Assembly (NCBI RefSeq): GCF_001591505.1
Contig: NZ_BCVA01000005.1
Span: 164,603 to 228,602, forward strand
Direction: 5' to 3'
Source of the DNA: Neobacillus niacini NBRC 15566
GTDB lineage: Bacteria; Bacillota; Bacilli; Bacillales; Cytobacillaceae
Length of the DNA: 64,000 nt
This document shows, piece after piece, positions 29,261 through 38,069 of this stretch (within the stretch, counting starts at the first letter, position 1; each line of letters starts with the position of its first letter). Below the pieces are notes generated by a model. That model did not search any database and was not told where the DNA came from. It saw only the letters and a program-made list of their open reading frames with translations. A program made the position numbers and the translations under genes.

Positions 29261-30024
29261 AACTAAGTTTTTCTAAAAAGCATAAACTTACTTTATTGGT
29301 TGGCTTTCTACTCATTGTATTCCTAGTCGCCTTTGCACAATTCTTTAAGCTCTCACCATTGAAATCAGACTTAGAATCAAAAGAACAAACACTTGCTTCT
29401 GAACAAAAACTACTAGAAACGATAAATCAAAAAAAACTGGATGAAACAACAAAGGTATCTGAAGATACAAGAGAATTACAGAAAAAGGTTCCTGTTAGCC
29501 CTTTACAAGAACAGTTTATTTTAGATCTTGAAAAGGCGGAGAATGTTTCAAATAGTAAGATTCTGAGCATGGGTTTTTCAAAAGATATTGATGTTCCGAT
29601 GGAATCAGCAACTCCTCCTGCTACTGAGGGTGCCGAGACTTCAGAAGTTCCTGAGGTTAAACCTGTTCAGGAAACACAGGCAGAACAAGCTGCACCAGGA
29701 CCTACAACTGCTTTAAAGAAACTGACTGTAAATTTAAGTATTGAATCACCTAGGTACGAAGATATTGAAAAGTTTATTGCAACTCTTGAATCTTTAAAAC
29801 GAATTGTTGTAGTGGAATCTATCAATTATTCCGGTGGAGGAGAAATTACTTCGCTTGATACGGATACAGTTTATAAACCATTATCTTATTCTCTTACTGT
29901 TTCCGCTTATTACTTGCCAGGATTAGATGATTTAATTGCTGAACTTCCGCAAATCGATTCACCAGCACCGGCAAATAAGAAAAATCCATTAAACGCCTTT
30001 TCAGATGTTAACCAGGACAATTAA
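29257..30024 (+). CDS. pilO: Type IV pilus assembly protein PilO
   Basis: The 255-residue protein has one N-terminal membrane helix (about 10-30), a coiled-coil (KSDLESKEQTLASEQKLLET) and a C-terminal ferredoxin-like domain (LKKLTVNLSIESPRYEDIEK). This is the PilO architecture. A Pro/Glu/Ala-rich linker (about 105-150) separates the two parts. It should dimerise with PilN. Its start overlaps pilN by 4 bp, and it is the last gene of the pilus operon; an intrinsic terminator follows. Confidence 0.86.
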   Translation: MKLSFSKKHKLTLLVGFLLIVFLVAFAQFFKLSPLKSDLESKEQTLASEQKLLETINQKKLDETTKVSEDTRELQKKVPVSPLQEQFILDLEKAENVSNSKILSMGFSKDIDVPMESATPPATEGAETSEVPEVKPVQETQAEQAAPGPTTALKKLTVNLSIESPRYEDIEKFIATLESLKRIVVVESINYSGGGEITSLDTDTVYKPLSYSLTVSAYYLPGLDDLIAELPQIDSPAPANKKNPLNAFSDVNQDN

Positions 30025-30045
30025 AAAAATTGACGAAAGCATTGT

Positions 30046-30080
30046 ATAACAAGACGACAAAAGTCTTGTTATTTTTTTTT
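30046..30080 (+). terminator. Intrinsic terminator of the pilus operon
   Basis: ATAACAAGAC / GTCTTGTTAT with a seven-base loop is followed by a run of about ten T. Confidence 0.88.
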
Positions 30081-30135
30081 GTCTTTATGATAGGATGGTA
30101 GAAATTGCTATTGGTAGAGGGAGGAGTACGGGTTA

Positions 30136-31209
30136 GTGGACAAGCCGAATCGTGGCAATACCATCAAAATAAAACTAAATGGAGAAAACCAGACTTTCAC
30201 AGAAGAGCCCATTAAGAAAGAACAAGAATCTAGCAAAGATTCTTTTACTAAAGTGATAAACATCGACGAAGATTTCAATGATCAGGATGTTTTTCTTGAG
30301 ACTGCTGCCGCCAAGGATCCAATCGATGAAAGTTTTGATTGGATTATTCCTGAATCTACGGAAAACGACATTCAGGAATATAAGGTTGTCAGCAGCCAGA
30401 AGCAGAAAAATGGCGAAAAAAAGAAGACTGCTACTTTTACAACCTTTTCAATGAAGCGTAATGGTAGTGTGTTAAAATCTATACTTGTAACAGCTGTATT
30501 TGCTATCTTGATTGGGACAAGTCTCGGGGTCCTTATGCTTAAGTTAGTCATTAGTGAAAATAGTAAACCTGCAGTAACTGAGCCGGTGGTAGTTGATAAG
30601 GGGACTGATAAAGGTTCAGATGTAACCGCTGGAAAGGGTAGTTCTATTGCCATTGGAGCTCAAACAGTGTTCATTGTCCAAGGTGGAGCTTTTTCGACCA
30701 AAGACGCTGCGTCTGGAGCAGCGAATGAGGCGAAAGGGAAAGGCACACCTGCTCAAACACTAACAATGAATGATAAAGAATTTTTGTTCTTAGGTGTGAC
30801 AGACTCGATTGAAAATGCAAAGAAAATGGAAGGACATTACGAAGCAAATGGCTTTGATGATGTACTGCCAAAACAAATCCCTATTGCGGAAAAGACGGTA
30901 TCAGATATAAATGAGACCGAAAAAAGCTTTTTAGAAGCAGCACCAGCCATTTTTCAACAGCTATCAAAAGTCACTTCTAACGCCATTGTTTCTGGGAATA
31001 TATCATCAGAAGCTAGTGAAGAAGTCACAGCTTTTGGTGAAAAACTGACAGGAGAAAAATTGAAAAATGAGAAAGTAAAAAATTTAAACAAGGAATTATC
31101 CAGTGCGTTGAAAAGTGTAGAAGCATTCCAAGAAAAGAAGAAAAAAGATAGTTTGGTTGAGGCACAACAGCACTTATTAAATTATCTCAGTATCTATTAT
31201 TCATTGTAG
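30136..31209 (+). CDS. spoIIB: Stage II sporulation protein B, SPOR-domain
   Basis: The 357-residue bitopic protein aids engulfment by locating the SpoIID/M/P machinery at the septum. The cytoplasmic N-terminus (about 1-115) starts with KPNRGNTIKIKLNGE, a typical SpoIIB start. One membrane helix (about 118-142) and a linker come next. The SPOR peptidoglycan-binding domain (about 170-250, TVFIVQGGAFSTKDAAS) and an alpha-helical tail complete the protein. The start is GTG at 30136 behind GGGAGGAGT. It lies between the prepilin peptidase region and maf, as in B. subtilis. Confidence 0.88.
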   Translation: MDKPNRGNTIKIKLNGENQTFTEEPIKKEQESSKDSFTKVINIDEDFNDQDVFLETAAAKDPIDESFDWIIPESTENDIQEYKVVSSQKQKNGEKKKTATFTTFSMKRNGSVLKSILVTAVFAILIGTSLGVLMLKLVISENSKPAVTEPVVVDKGTDKGSDVTAGKGSSIAIGAQTVFIVQGGAFSTKDAASGAANEAKGKGTPAQTLTMNDKEFLFLGVTDSIENAKKMEGHYEANGFDDVLPKQIPIAEKTVSDINETEKSFLEAAPAIFQQLSKVTSNAIVSGNISSEASEEVTAFGEKLTGEKLKNEKVKNLNKELSSALKSVEAFQEKKKKDSLVEAQQHLLNYLSIYYSL

Positions 31210-31253
31210 TCGACAAAAGCTGATATTTTCCGGGAAATTATTTTTGAATAACG

Positions 31254-31280
31254 AGCCTGTCTATTTAGACGGGCCTTTTG
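31254..31280 (+). terminator. Intrinsic terminator after spoIIB
   Basis: GCCTGTCTA / TAGACGGGC with one mismatch is followed by CTTTTG. Confidence 0.65.
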
Positions 31281-31365
31281 TATGATTAAAAATCATTATC
31301 TGTCTAACCTCAAGAAAAATTCCGCATAATCTGTCATATTTCTTCAAACTTTAATGATATAAAAA

Positions 31366-31394
31366 TTGTTTGCTTCTACAAATTCTGATACGAT
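31366..31394 (+). promoter_or_regulatory. Candidate extended -10 promoter of maf
   Basis: TTGTTT (31366-31371), a 17-bp spacer, and TACGAT (31389-31394) preceded by TGA (extended -10). Confidence 0.4.
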
Positions 31395-31437
31395 TAACAT
31401 GTATCTCCCTAAATGATGCAAAAGGTAAGGTGATGAA

Positions 31438-32007
31438 ATGCAAAACCTCATTTTAGCCTCTTCTTCTCCACGGCGAAAAGAACTTCTAGAAAACCTCCGA
31501 TTATCATTCACGATCTCTAGCAGTGAAGTAGATGAAAGCTTTGATCCAACGCTTTCACCAGAGGATGTAGTTATGGATCTTGCCGAACGAAAAGCACAGG
31601 TGATTTTTAAAGAAAATCCTAATGCCTATGTCATTGGCTCTGACACCATCGTTGTTTCAGATGGTCAGGTCTTAGGAAAGCCTGAAGACGAGGCAGACGC
31701 CAAAAGAATGTTAGAAAAGCTTTCAGGAAGAAAGCACGAAGTATACACCGGTGTGTCCATATTATCTCCAAAGGGGACAGCACGTTTTTTTGAAAGAACA
31801 GAAGTTTGGTTTTGGGAGTTAACGGACGAGGAAATCAATTTTTATGTACAAAGTGGTGAACCGCTTGATAAAGCAGGTGGATATGGCATTCAGCAGCTTG
31901 GAAGCATGCTTGTCAAAAAAATTAATGGAGATTATTTTGCGGTTGTCGGCCTGCCGGTTGCGAAAACCTACCGCGAATTAAAAAGGCTGGGCTACCAGTT
32001 GTCGTAA
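31438..32007 (+). CDS. maf: Maf, nucleoside triphosphate pyrophosphatase
   Basis: The 189-residue enzyme hydrolyses dTTP, UTP and modified pyrimidine nucleotides to monophosphates. It is linked to septum control in B. subtilis. Family blocks visible: LASSSPRRKELL with the phosphate-binding Ser and Arg, and the SEVDES and GSDTIVV segments. GKPEDEADAKRML and KAGGYGIQ follow. The ATG follows AAGGTAAGGTG. It is the first gene of the maf-radC-mreBCD-minCD block. Confidence 0.96.
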   Translation: MQNLILASSSPRRKELLENLRLSFTISSSEVDESFDPTLSPEDVVMDLAERKAQVIFKENPNAYVIGSDTIVVSDGQVLGKPEDEADAKRMLEKLSGRKHEVYTGVSILSPKGTARFFERTEVWFWELTDEEINFYVQSGEPLDKAGGYGIQQLGSMLVKKINGDYFAVVGLPVAKTYRELKRLGYQLS

Positions 32008-32051
32008 CAGCTATGTAGTTCTTTAACTCCCTATCATAGGGAGGAAGTAGA

Positions 32052-32741
32052 ATGTCAACCAATTCATTAATGATCCGTGATTTTCCTCAAGATGAACGAC
32101 CTAGAGAGCGGTTTATTCAAAATGGTCCAGCAAGTTTATCGAACCATGAATTAATCGCCATCTTACTTAGAACTGGTACAAAGGATGAATGTGTTCTTCA
32201 ATTATCCAACCGGTTGCTTACAAATTTTGAAGGCTTGCGGCTTTTAAAAGATGCCACCTTAGAAGAAATGACTGAAATTAAAGGAATAGGTCAGGCAAAG
32301 GCGATTCAAATACTAGCAGCAGTTGAAATTGGCAGAAGAATTACGAACTTAAACTACACTGACCGCTATGTGATACGCTCACCAGAAGATGGTGCAAATT
32401 ACGTGATGAACGACATGCGTTTTCTATCACAAGAGCATTTCGTTTGTTTATACCTCAACACAAAAAATCAAGTACTTCATAAACAAACTATATTTATCGG
32501 AAGCTTAAATGCCTCCATAGTACACCCGAGAGAGGTTTTTCGTGAAGCATTAAAACGTTCTTCTGCTTCTATTATTTGTCTTCACAATCATCCTTCTGGG
32601 GATCCCTCCCCAAGCCGCGAAGATATCGAGGTAACAAAGAGGCTTGTAGAATGCGGAAAAATGATAGGCATCGACGTGCTCGATCACCTTATTATTGGCG
32701 AAAATAAATTTGTCTCTCTTAAAGAAAAAGGATATTTATAA
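32052..32741 (+). CDS. radC: RadC, JAMM-family DNA repair-associated protein
   Basis: The 229-residue protein has an N-terminal helix-hairpin-helix region (EEMTEIKGIGQAKAIQILAA, about 70-95) and a C-terminal MPN/JAMM domain with the metal motif HNHPSGDPSPS (near 177-187). The family is tied to recombination and competence, but its biochemical role is unsettled. It has a good GGGAGGAAG site and follows maf by 44 bp. Confidence 0.95.
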   Translation: MSTNSLMIRDFPQDERPRERFIQNGPASLSNHELIAILLRTGTKDECVLQLSNRLLTNFEGLRLLKDATLEEMTEIKGIGQAKAIQILAAVEIGRRITNLNYTDRYVIRSPEDGANYVMNDMRFLSQEHFVCLYLNTKNQVLHKQTIFIGSLNASIVHPREVFREALKRSSASIICLHNHPSGDPSPSREDIEVTKRLVECGKMIGIDVLDHLIIGENKFVSLKEKGYL

Positions 32742-32897
32742 TACTATGATTTTTTTAATCGTTGGGATATAATAATGTTTATGATTTTTTAGGACATCTT
32801 TCGAGATTATCATATAAATTTACTAGAAAAATTACATGAATAGAAGGTATATTTACTTACCTTTAGCTATTTTCGTATCAGAAAGGGAGATACAACT

Positions 32898-33920
32898 ATG
32901 TTTGGAATTGGGACAAGAGACCTTGGTATTGACTTGGGGACAGCAAATACCCTTGTATATGCAAAAGGTAAAGGGATTGTATTAAGAGAGCCATCTGTTG
33001 TGGCGATGCAGACAGACACGAAATCCATTGTTGCGGTTGGTAATGATGCAAAGAACATGATTGGCCGTACACCAGGTAATGTGGTAGCGATGAGACCAAT
33101 GAAGGATGGTGTGATTGCGGACTTTGAAATAACTGCAATCATGATGAAACATCATATTCGTCAAGCGATTAAAAGTAAGAGTATTTTCTCCGGTAAGCCG
33201 TATGTAATGGTATGTGTTCCATCAGGAATAACCGCGGTTGAGGAAAGAGCTGTTATTGACGCAACACGTCAAGCTGGTGCGAAGGACGCCTATACGATTG
33301 AGGAGCCATTTGCAGCTGCTATCGGGGCAAACCTGCCTGTATGGGAGCCGACTGGCAGCATGGTAGTTGATATAGGCGGCGGTACTACCGAAGTAGCGAT
33401 CATTTCATTAGGTGGAATTGTTACAAGCATTTCCATTCGCGTTGCTGGTGATGAAATGGACGATGCAATTGTTACGTACATCCGAAAACATTATAATCTC
33501 ATGATTGGTGAACGTACAGCTGAAGCCATTAAGATGGAAGTTGGTTCAGCAGGAGACTCTGAGGGTATCGATAATATGGAAATTCGCGGACGTGATTTGT
33601 TAACTGGTCTTCCAAAAACCATTGAAATCACTGCGAAAGAAATTGGTGTTGCTCTAAAAGATACGGTCTATGCGATTGTAGAGGCTGTAAAAAATACATT
33701 AGAAAAAACACCGCCAGAGCTTGCTGCGGATATTATGGACCGAGGAATCGTCTTAACAGGCGGTGGTGCTCTGCTTCGAAACTTGGACAAGGTAATTAGT
33801 GAAGAAACGAATATGCCAGTTCTAATTGCTGAGAACCCGCTGGATTGCGTTGCTATCGGGACTGGAAAAGCTTTGGATCATATTCAGTTATTCAAAAATA
33901 AAGCTAAAGAATCTAGATAA
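32898..33920 (+). CDS. mreB: Rod shape-determining protein MreB
   Basis: A 340-residue bacterial actin that organises lateral wall synthesis with MreC, MreD and RodA. The ATPase loops are intact: [12 protein letters not shown], the phosphate-2 loop [15 protein letters not shown], and the adenosine motif [11 protein letters not shown]. The N-terminal membrane-insertion region is short ([10 protein letters not shown]). The 156-bp gap upstream has a TATAAT (32768-32773), so a promoter is possible although the -35 is unclear. It heads mreBCD. Confidence 0.98.
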   Translation: MFGIGTRDLGIDLGTANTLVYAKGKGIVLREPSVVAMQTDTKSIVAVGNDAKNMIGRTPGNVVAMRPMKDGVIADFEITAIMMKHHIRQAIKSKSIFSGKPYVMVCVPSGITAVEERAVIDATRQAGAKDAYTIEEPFAAAIGANLPVWEPTGSMVVDIGGGTTEVAIISLGGIVTSISIRVAGDEMDDAIVTYIRKHYNLMIGERTAEAIKMEVGSAGDSEGIDNMEIRGRDLLTGLPKTIEITAKEIGVALKDTVYAIVEAVKNTLEKTPPELAADIMDRGIVLTGGGALLRNLDKVISEETNMPVLIAENPLDCVAIGTGKALDHIQLFKNKAKESR

Positions 33921-33923
33921 AAA

Positions 33924-33966
33924 GAAAAGCGAAAGCGCCATGTCTATTGGCGCTGTAGGCTTGACA
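33924..33966 (-). repeat. Short dispersed hairpin repeat (GCGCC family), copy 2
   Basis: Four bases after the mreB stop, GAAAAGCGAAAGCGCC is followed by GGCGCTGTAGGCTTGACA. It is the inverted form of the 47706-47753 copy and folds with AGCGCC / GGCGCT. There is no T-run, so transcription into mreC should continue. It may act as an mRNA stability or processing hairpin. Confidence 0.6.
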
Positions 33967-33996
33967 CATTATGTATAAAGATAGAGGTGTATAATC

Positions 33997-34878
33997 ATGC
34001 CACAGTTCTTTTTGAATAAACGATTGATCGTTTTGCTGGTTAGCATTATTGTTCTCGTGGCATTGATTGGGTTTTCGTTAAGGGAGAGAAGTAAACTATC
34101 CTGGCCGGAGCAGTTCTTAAAGGATACTGCAGGCCTTGTTCAATCCCTGGTTTCAAAACCTGCTCATTTGGTTGCAGGTTTTTTTGAAAATCTCCAGGAC
34201 TTGCAAAATACATATGAAGAGAATAAAGAATTAAAATCACGGATGGAGAAACTTGTTAGCCTTGAAGCACAGGTACAGGAGCTGGAAAAGGACAATAAAG
34301 AGCTGCGTGATATTCTCGGTGAACAAGATACCCTGAGAGATTTTGAACCTTTACAAGCAACTGTAATAGGTAGAAACCCTGATCGCTGGCATGAAATGAT
34401 TATTATCAATAAAGGGAAAACAAACGGAATTAAAAAAAATATGGCCGTTGTAACCGCGCATGGCTTAATAGGCAAAGTTAAGACAGTCAATCAATTTAGC
34501 TCAACCGTTCAATTGTTGAGTGCTATGGATCCAAAGAATCGAATTTCCGCCATCGTCCAAGGCGAAACAAATGTAAATGGTCTAGTCGAGGGCTATGATA
34601 AAGAGAAAAAAGCATTATTAATCAAAGCGATTCCTTCAGGAGTAGAAATTAAAAAAGGACAAAACGTCATTACCTCCGGTCTTGGCGGGGTCTTCCCGCA
34701 GGGCTTACAAATTGGTAAGGTCATTGATGTTAAGCCAGACCAATACGGACTGAATCAAACTGCTTTAGTTAAACCAGGTGCGGACTTTTATGATTTGGAA
34801 AATATTATTGTGATTACCAGAACCATGACTCAGCCCACACAGGCGGAAATGGGCACAGGGGAGGAGGAGGATTTGTGA
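33997..34878 (+). CDS. mreC: Rod shape-determining protein MreC
   Basis: The 293-residue bitopic protein has one N-terminal membrane helix (about 10-28), a coiled-coil (about 65-108, ENKELKSRMEKLVSLEAQVQ) and a double beta-barrel extracellular domain. It begins ATVIGRNPDRWHEM, with NVITSGLGGVFPQGLQIGKV near the end. It links MreB to wall synthases. It overlaps mreD by 4 bp (GTGA). Confidence 0.96.
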   Translation: MPQFFLNKRLIVLLVSIIVLVALIGFSLRERSKLSWPEQFLKDTAGLVQSLVSKPAHLVAGFFENLQDLQNTYEENKELKSRMEKLVSLEAQVQELEKDNKELRDILGEQDTLRDFEPLQATVIGRNPDRWHEMIIINKGKTNGIKKNMAVVTAHGLIGKVKTVNQFSSTVQLLSAMDPKNRISAIVQGETNVNGLVEGYDKEKKALLIKAIPSGVEIKKGQNVITSGLGGVFPQGLQIGKVIDVKPDQYGLNQTALVKPGADFYDLENIIVITRTMTQPTQAEMGTGEEEDL

Positions 34879-35393
34879 AGAAATTCCTGCTTCCTCTTTT
34901 GTTTCTATTCCTTTTCTTACTAGAGAGCATGTTTGCGCAATATGCACCACCTGAAGTTTTTGGTGACAATTACATTTTGGCGCCTCGTTTTCTTTTCGGA
35001 GGGCTTTTGTTCCTAGCCATCTATACAGGCAGAAAATACGGAATCATTTATGCTGCCATCTTTGGACTTTTATTTGATATTGTGTGGATTGAAATAATAG
35101 GCATATACCTTTTCCTATTTCCGTTCATTACATACCTTATTTCGAAAATCATGCACGTGCTCCAAACGAATATTATTGTCGCGTTTTTGGTGTCTCTAGT
35201 GGGGATTGCTCTCCTGGAATTAGGTGTTTATGAAATGGACTTTTTAATCCATATCACCACACTTGAATTTATCAGTTTTATTAAAATGCGTTTTTATCCT
35301 ACTCTCATTTTAAATGCCGTTTACCTTTTGATTGCAGCGTATCCATTAAAGCGTTATTTTGAAAGTGTTGCACAAGGCTTGCGAGATGAATGA
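34875..35393 (+). CDS. mreD: Rod shape-determining protein MreD
   Basis: The 172-residue protein is almost wholly hydrophobic with about five to six membrane helices, the normal MreD topology. It starts GTG within the mreC stop (4-bp overlap) after GGGGAGGAGG. It works with MreB and MreC in rod-shape control. Confidence 0.93.
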   Translation: MKKFLLPLLFLFLFLLESMFAQYAPPEVFGDNYILAPRFLFGGLLFLAIYTGRKYGIIYAAIFGLLFDIVWIEIIGIYLFLFPFITYLISKIMHVLQTNIIVAFLVSLVGIALLELGVYEMDFLIHITTLEFISFIKMRFYPTLILNAVYLLIAAYPLKRYFESVAQGLRDE

Positions 35394-35414
35394 GGGTTGT
35401 ATTTCTTTTTAAAA

Positions 35415-35442
35415 AAAGGAGAATACATAAAGCGTGTCGAAT
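35415..35442 (+). promoter_or_regulatory. Candidate sigma-H promoter of minCD
   Basis: AAAGGAGAA (35415-35423) and CGAAT (35438-35442) match the sigma-H elements with a 14-bp spacer. minCD in B. subtilis is reported to have sigma-H input. A TATAAT at 35445-35450 could be an overlapping sigma-A -10. Confidence 0.35.
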
Positions 35443-35528
35443 TGTATAATAAAAGTGTGTCTATGGCTTGAAAATGCCTATTTCTATCGCACGTATGTGT
35501 TTCTTATTATTTGAGGTGAGTTTTCTCC

Positions 35529-36209
35529 ATGAAAAAGCGGCAAAATGTTACGATTAAAGGTACGAAGGATGGAATTGTCCTTCATCTTGATGATAGCTGT
35601 TCCTATGAGGAACTGAAGAAGGAGCTTGATGAAAAACTTTCGGCAAATCAAACAAATGAAGGTGAGCGGCATTTAACGCCTGTTAAAGTCGATGTCGGCA
35701 ATAGGTACTTGAATGACGCTCAACGTGAAGAAATAAAAAATCTCATCCGTCAAAAAAAGAATTTAGTAGTCGATGATATTGAATCAAACGTGGTCACAAG
35801 AGCAGAAGTGGACAAGCTTAAAGCGGAAAACGAAGTCGTAACGGTTTCGCGAATTATCCGCTCTGGACAGGTATTAGAAGTTCCGGGAGATTTATTGCTT
35901 ATAGGGGATGTAAACCCAGGTGGAACGGTAATTGCTGGCGGGAATATTTTTATTATGGGTTCCTTAAAGGGAATAGCCCATGCAGGAGTATTTGGTAATG
36001 ATCAAGCCGTTATTACCGCTTCAAGTATGCAGCCTGCACAGCTAAGGATTCACGATTGCCTTAATCGTGCACCTGATAAAGCTCAAAACGCTGAAAAACG
36101 TGAAATGGAATGTGCGTACATCGACGATAACCATCAAATCATCGTAGATAGATTGCAAGTTTTAATAAATTTAAGGCCTAATTTAAATAGATTCGAAGGG
36201 GGACATTAA
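35529..36209 (+). CDS. minC: Septum site-determining protein MinC
   Basis: The 226-residue inhibitor of FtsZ assembly has an N-terminal domain (about 1-105, [20 protein letters not shown]) and a C-terminal right-handed beta-helix (about 115-226, [32 protein letters not shown]) that binds MinD. The RSGQ motif is present. GAGGTGAG precedes the ATG. It lies 1 bp before minD. Confidence 0.96.
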   Translation: MKKRQNVTIKGTKDGIVLHLDDSCSYEELKKELDEKLSANQTNEGERHLTPVKVDVGNRYLNDAQREEIKNLIRQKKNLVVDDIESNVVTRAEVDKLKAENEVVTVSRIIRSGQVLEVPGDLLLIGDVNPGGTVIAGGNIFIMGSLKGIAHAGVFGNDQAVITASSMQPAQLRIHDCLNRAPDKAQNAEKREMECAYIDDNHQIIVDRLQVLINLRPNLNRFEGGH

Positions 36210-36210
36210 T

Positions 36211-37014
36211 GTGGGAGAGGCAATAGTAATTACATCCGGTAAAGGCGGCGTCGGAAAAACCACGACTTCTGCTAATATTGGTACAGCGTTGGCCCTTCAA
36301 GGCAAAAAAGTATGTTTAGTAGATACTGATATTGGCCTTCGGAATTTAGATGTTGTGATGGGGCTGGAAAATCGAATTATTTATGATCTTGTGGATGTCG
36401 TGGAAGGCAGATGTAAAATCCACCAAGCACTCGTTAAAGATAAAAGATTCGAAGATTTATTGTATTTGCTTCCAGCAGCGCAAACAGTGGACAAATCCGC
36501 TGTTAAGCCTGAACAAATGCACAAACTAATTAATGAACTTAAACAAGATTATGACTATATTATTATCGATTGTCCTGCTGGAATTGAACAAGGTTTCCAA
36601 AACGCGATTGCCGGGGCGGACCGTGCGATTGTCGTTACGACTCCTGAAGTTTCGGCAGTACGAGACGCTGATCGAATCATCGGTCTGCTGGAGAAGACTA
36701 AGACGGTCGAGTCACCGAAATTAGTTATTAACAGAATCCGAAATCATATGATGAAAAGCGGCGATATGTTAGATGTAGATGAAATCACTACGCATTTATC
36801 GATTGAGTTAATTGGTATTGTTGCAGATGATGAGGAAGTTATCAAAGCTTCTAATCACGGCGAACCCATTGCCTTAAATCCAAATAGTAAAGCGTCGATT
36901 GCATACCGTAACATTGCTAGACGTATTCTCGGCGAATCTATTCCATTGCAGCCGTTAGAAGACAAAAATAAAAGTGTCTTTGGTAAAATTAAACAGTTCT
37001 TTGGTGTTCGATAA
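36211..37014 (+). CDS. minD: Septum site-determining protein MinD
   Basis: The 267-residue membrane-associated ATPase recruits MinC to the poles. The deviant Walker A is GKGGVGKTTT with signature Lys11. The switch region DTDIGLRNLD and the DCPAGIE motif are present. A C-terminal amphipathic membrane-targeting helix (SVFGKIKQFFG) closes the protein. GTG start behind AAGGGGG. In B. subtilis spoIVFA follows minD directly; here a 4-kb minus-strand island is interposed. Confidence 0.98.
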   Translation: MGEAIVITSGKGGVGKTTTSANIGTALALQGKKVCLVDTDIGLRNLDVVMGLENRIIYDLVDVVEGRCKIHQALVKDKRFEDLLYLLPAAQTVDKSAVKPEQMHKLINELKQDYDYIIIDCPAGIEQGFQNAIAGADRAIVVTTPEVSAVRDADRIIGLLEKTKTVESPKLVINRIRNHMMKSGDMLDVDEITTHLSIELIGIVADDEEVIKASNHGEPIALNPNSKASIAYRNIARRILGESIPLQPLEDKNKSVFGKIKQFFGVR

Positions 37015-37018
37015 TAAC

Positions 37019-37050
37019 AAGCCTGTCCATTTAAACGGACAGGCTTTTAG
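37019..37050. terminator. Terminator between minD and the minus-strand island
   Basis: AAGCCTGTCC / GGACAGGCTT with an eight-base loop is followed by TTTAG. It may serve both convergent transcripts. Confidence 0.8.
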
Positions 37051-37065
37051 TATGCTCTAAAACGA

Positions 37066-37512
37066 TTAATACTCAAGTAAATGAACAGTGAGTGCTGCTC
37101 TATTATAACGTGGCAATCTTCCTCTAGGTGCATAGGTGTCCGCAATAAAAATACCAATTGCATCACCAGCATACAAATAAGCTTGAACATTTATTCCAGT
37201 GACAGTACTTATCCCTTTTGCGTCAAAGGTAGAACCTACGAGTGGGTCGGATCCATCAGCCAGACGGTTGAGGTTGAATACGGCCGATTGTTCTTCTTCT
37301 AATAGGGCGGATACATCCGCTGTAATCTGATAAACACCGGACTTGTAAACGATAATTCTATTTGCTGAAATTTCCGGCCAAGTATTTTGATAGGGTCCTG
37401 CTATTGTAAATTCAATTAGGTTTCCAGCCGTAAGTGGAGTCATTTTACCATCAGGCAAATCTTGTTTATATAAAGACCCATAAGTAAAGGGCTTTACGTT
37501 TTTCGTTCTCAT
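37066..37512 (-). CDS. Small C1q/TNF-like jelly-roll protein
   Basis: The 148-residue product has no signal peptide or membrane segment. It is beta-rich with the order expected of a C1q/TNF-like jelly roll: SANRIIVYKSGVYQITADVS, then AVFNLNRLADGSDPLVGS, GINVQAYLYAGDAIGIFI and the final RAALTVHLLEY. The G-Y-I and G-D motifs resemble the C-terminal domain of exosporium glycoproteins such as BclA, but the collagen-like region is missing. A spore-surface role is a guess. It lies 29 bp downstream of the SpeD-like gene on the same strand and could be cotranscribed. Confidence 0.6.
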   Translation of the reverse strand: MRTKNVKPFTYGSLYKQDLPDGKMTPLTAGNLIEFTIAGPYQNTWPEISANRIIVYKSGVYQITADVSALLEEEQSAVFNLNRLADGSDPLVGSTFDAKGISTVTGINVQAYLYAGDAIGIFIADTYAPRGRLPRYNRAALTVHLLEY

Positions 37513-37541
37513 ATGTTTTCACCTTGGTTAAATAGGCAATA

Positions 37542-37922
37542 TCAACCGCCTAATTCTTCACTTTGTATTAGTTGAGGATAGGAAACGCCTCGTGAAATAG
37601 AATATACCAGTGCTCGCTTTGAAGATAATTCTTTGATCAGATATTCCACTTGAGCTGTAAGTTCTAGCGTCCCACACGTATAAAAATCTAGGGATACATA
37701 CTTTTCTTCTGGCCATGTATGAATGGATAAATGCGAAGTGGATAAAACGATTACCCCTGTTACTCCATGTGGCTCAAATTGGTGGAAGTAAGAGTATAAA
37801 ATCTCCATATCTGCGTCAAGTGCTGCCTTTTTACACATTTCTTCTAAAAATTTAATGTCATTTAAATGGGTAGAATCACACTCAAATGCGTCAATGATTA
37901 TATGCTTTCCTTCTTTGGTCAA
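37542..37922 (-). CDS. SpeD-family pyruvoyl enzyme, divergent cleavage site
   Basis: The 126-residue protein matches the S-adenosylmethionine decarboxylase proenzyme (class 1b): HGVTGVIVL, SHLSIHTWPE with Ser63 as pyruvoyl precursor, His68, and the conserved DFYTCG (79-84). In typical SpeD the residue before that Ser is Glu; here it is Thr62 (VLSTSHLS). Self-processing may still occur, or the substrate may differ; SpeD homologues that act on ornithine or arginine are known. The start is TTG at 37922, about 12 bp after GGAGGGG, a rather long spacing. An out-of-frame ATGATG mini-frame sits between them. It follows the SpeE-like fusion gene by 147 bp, with a terminator between. Confidence 0.82.
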   Translation of the reverse strand: MTKEGKHIIIDAFECDSTHLNDIKFLEEMCKKAALDADMEILYSYFHQFEPHGVTGVIVLSTSHLSIHTWPEEKYVSLDFYTCGTLELTAQVEYLIKELSSKRALVYSISRGVSYPQLIQSEELGG

Positions 37923-38020
37923 AGTTTCATCATTCCCCTCCGTTTTCCTATGTAAGTTATCGTATGGGATTTAGTAAAAATAAATTGTACGGTTGTCCAT
38001 GCTTTCCCGAAATAGTATCT

Positions 38021-38061
38021 AAAAAGAGGCTCTGCTTATTCAGCAATTCCGAGCAGAGCCT
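38021..38061 (-). terminator. Terminator after the SpeE-like fusion gene
   Basis: AGGCTCTGCT / AGCAGAGCCT. Read on the minus strand the stem is followed by CTTTTT, ending transcription of the 38070-39833 gene. Confidence 0.78.
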
Positions 38062-38069
38062 TTGGTAGG

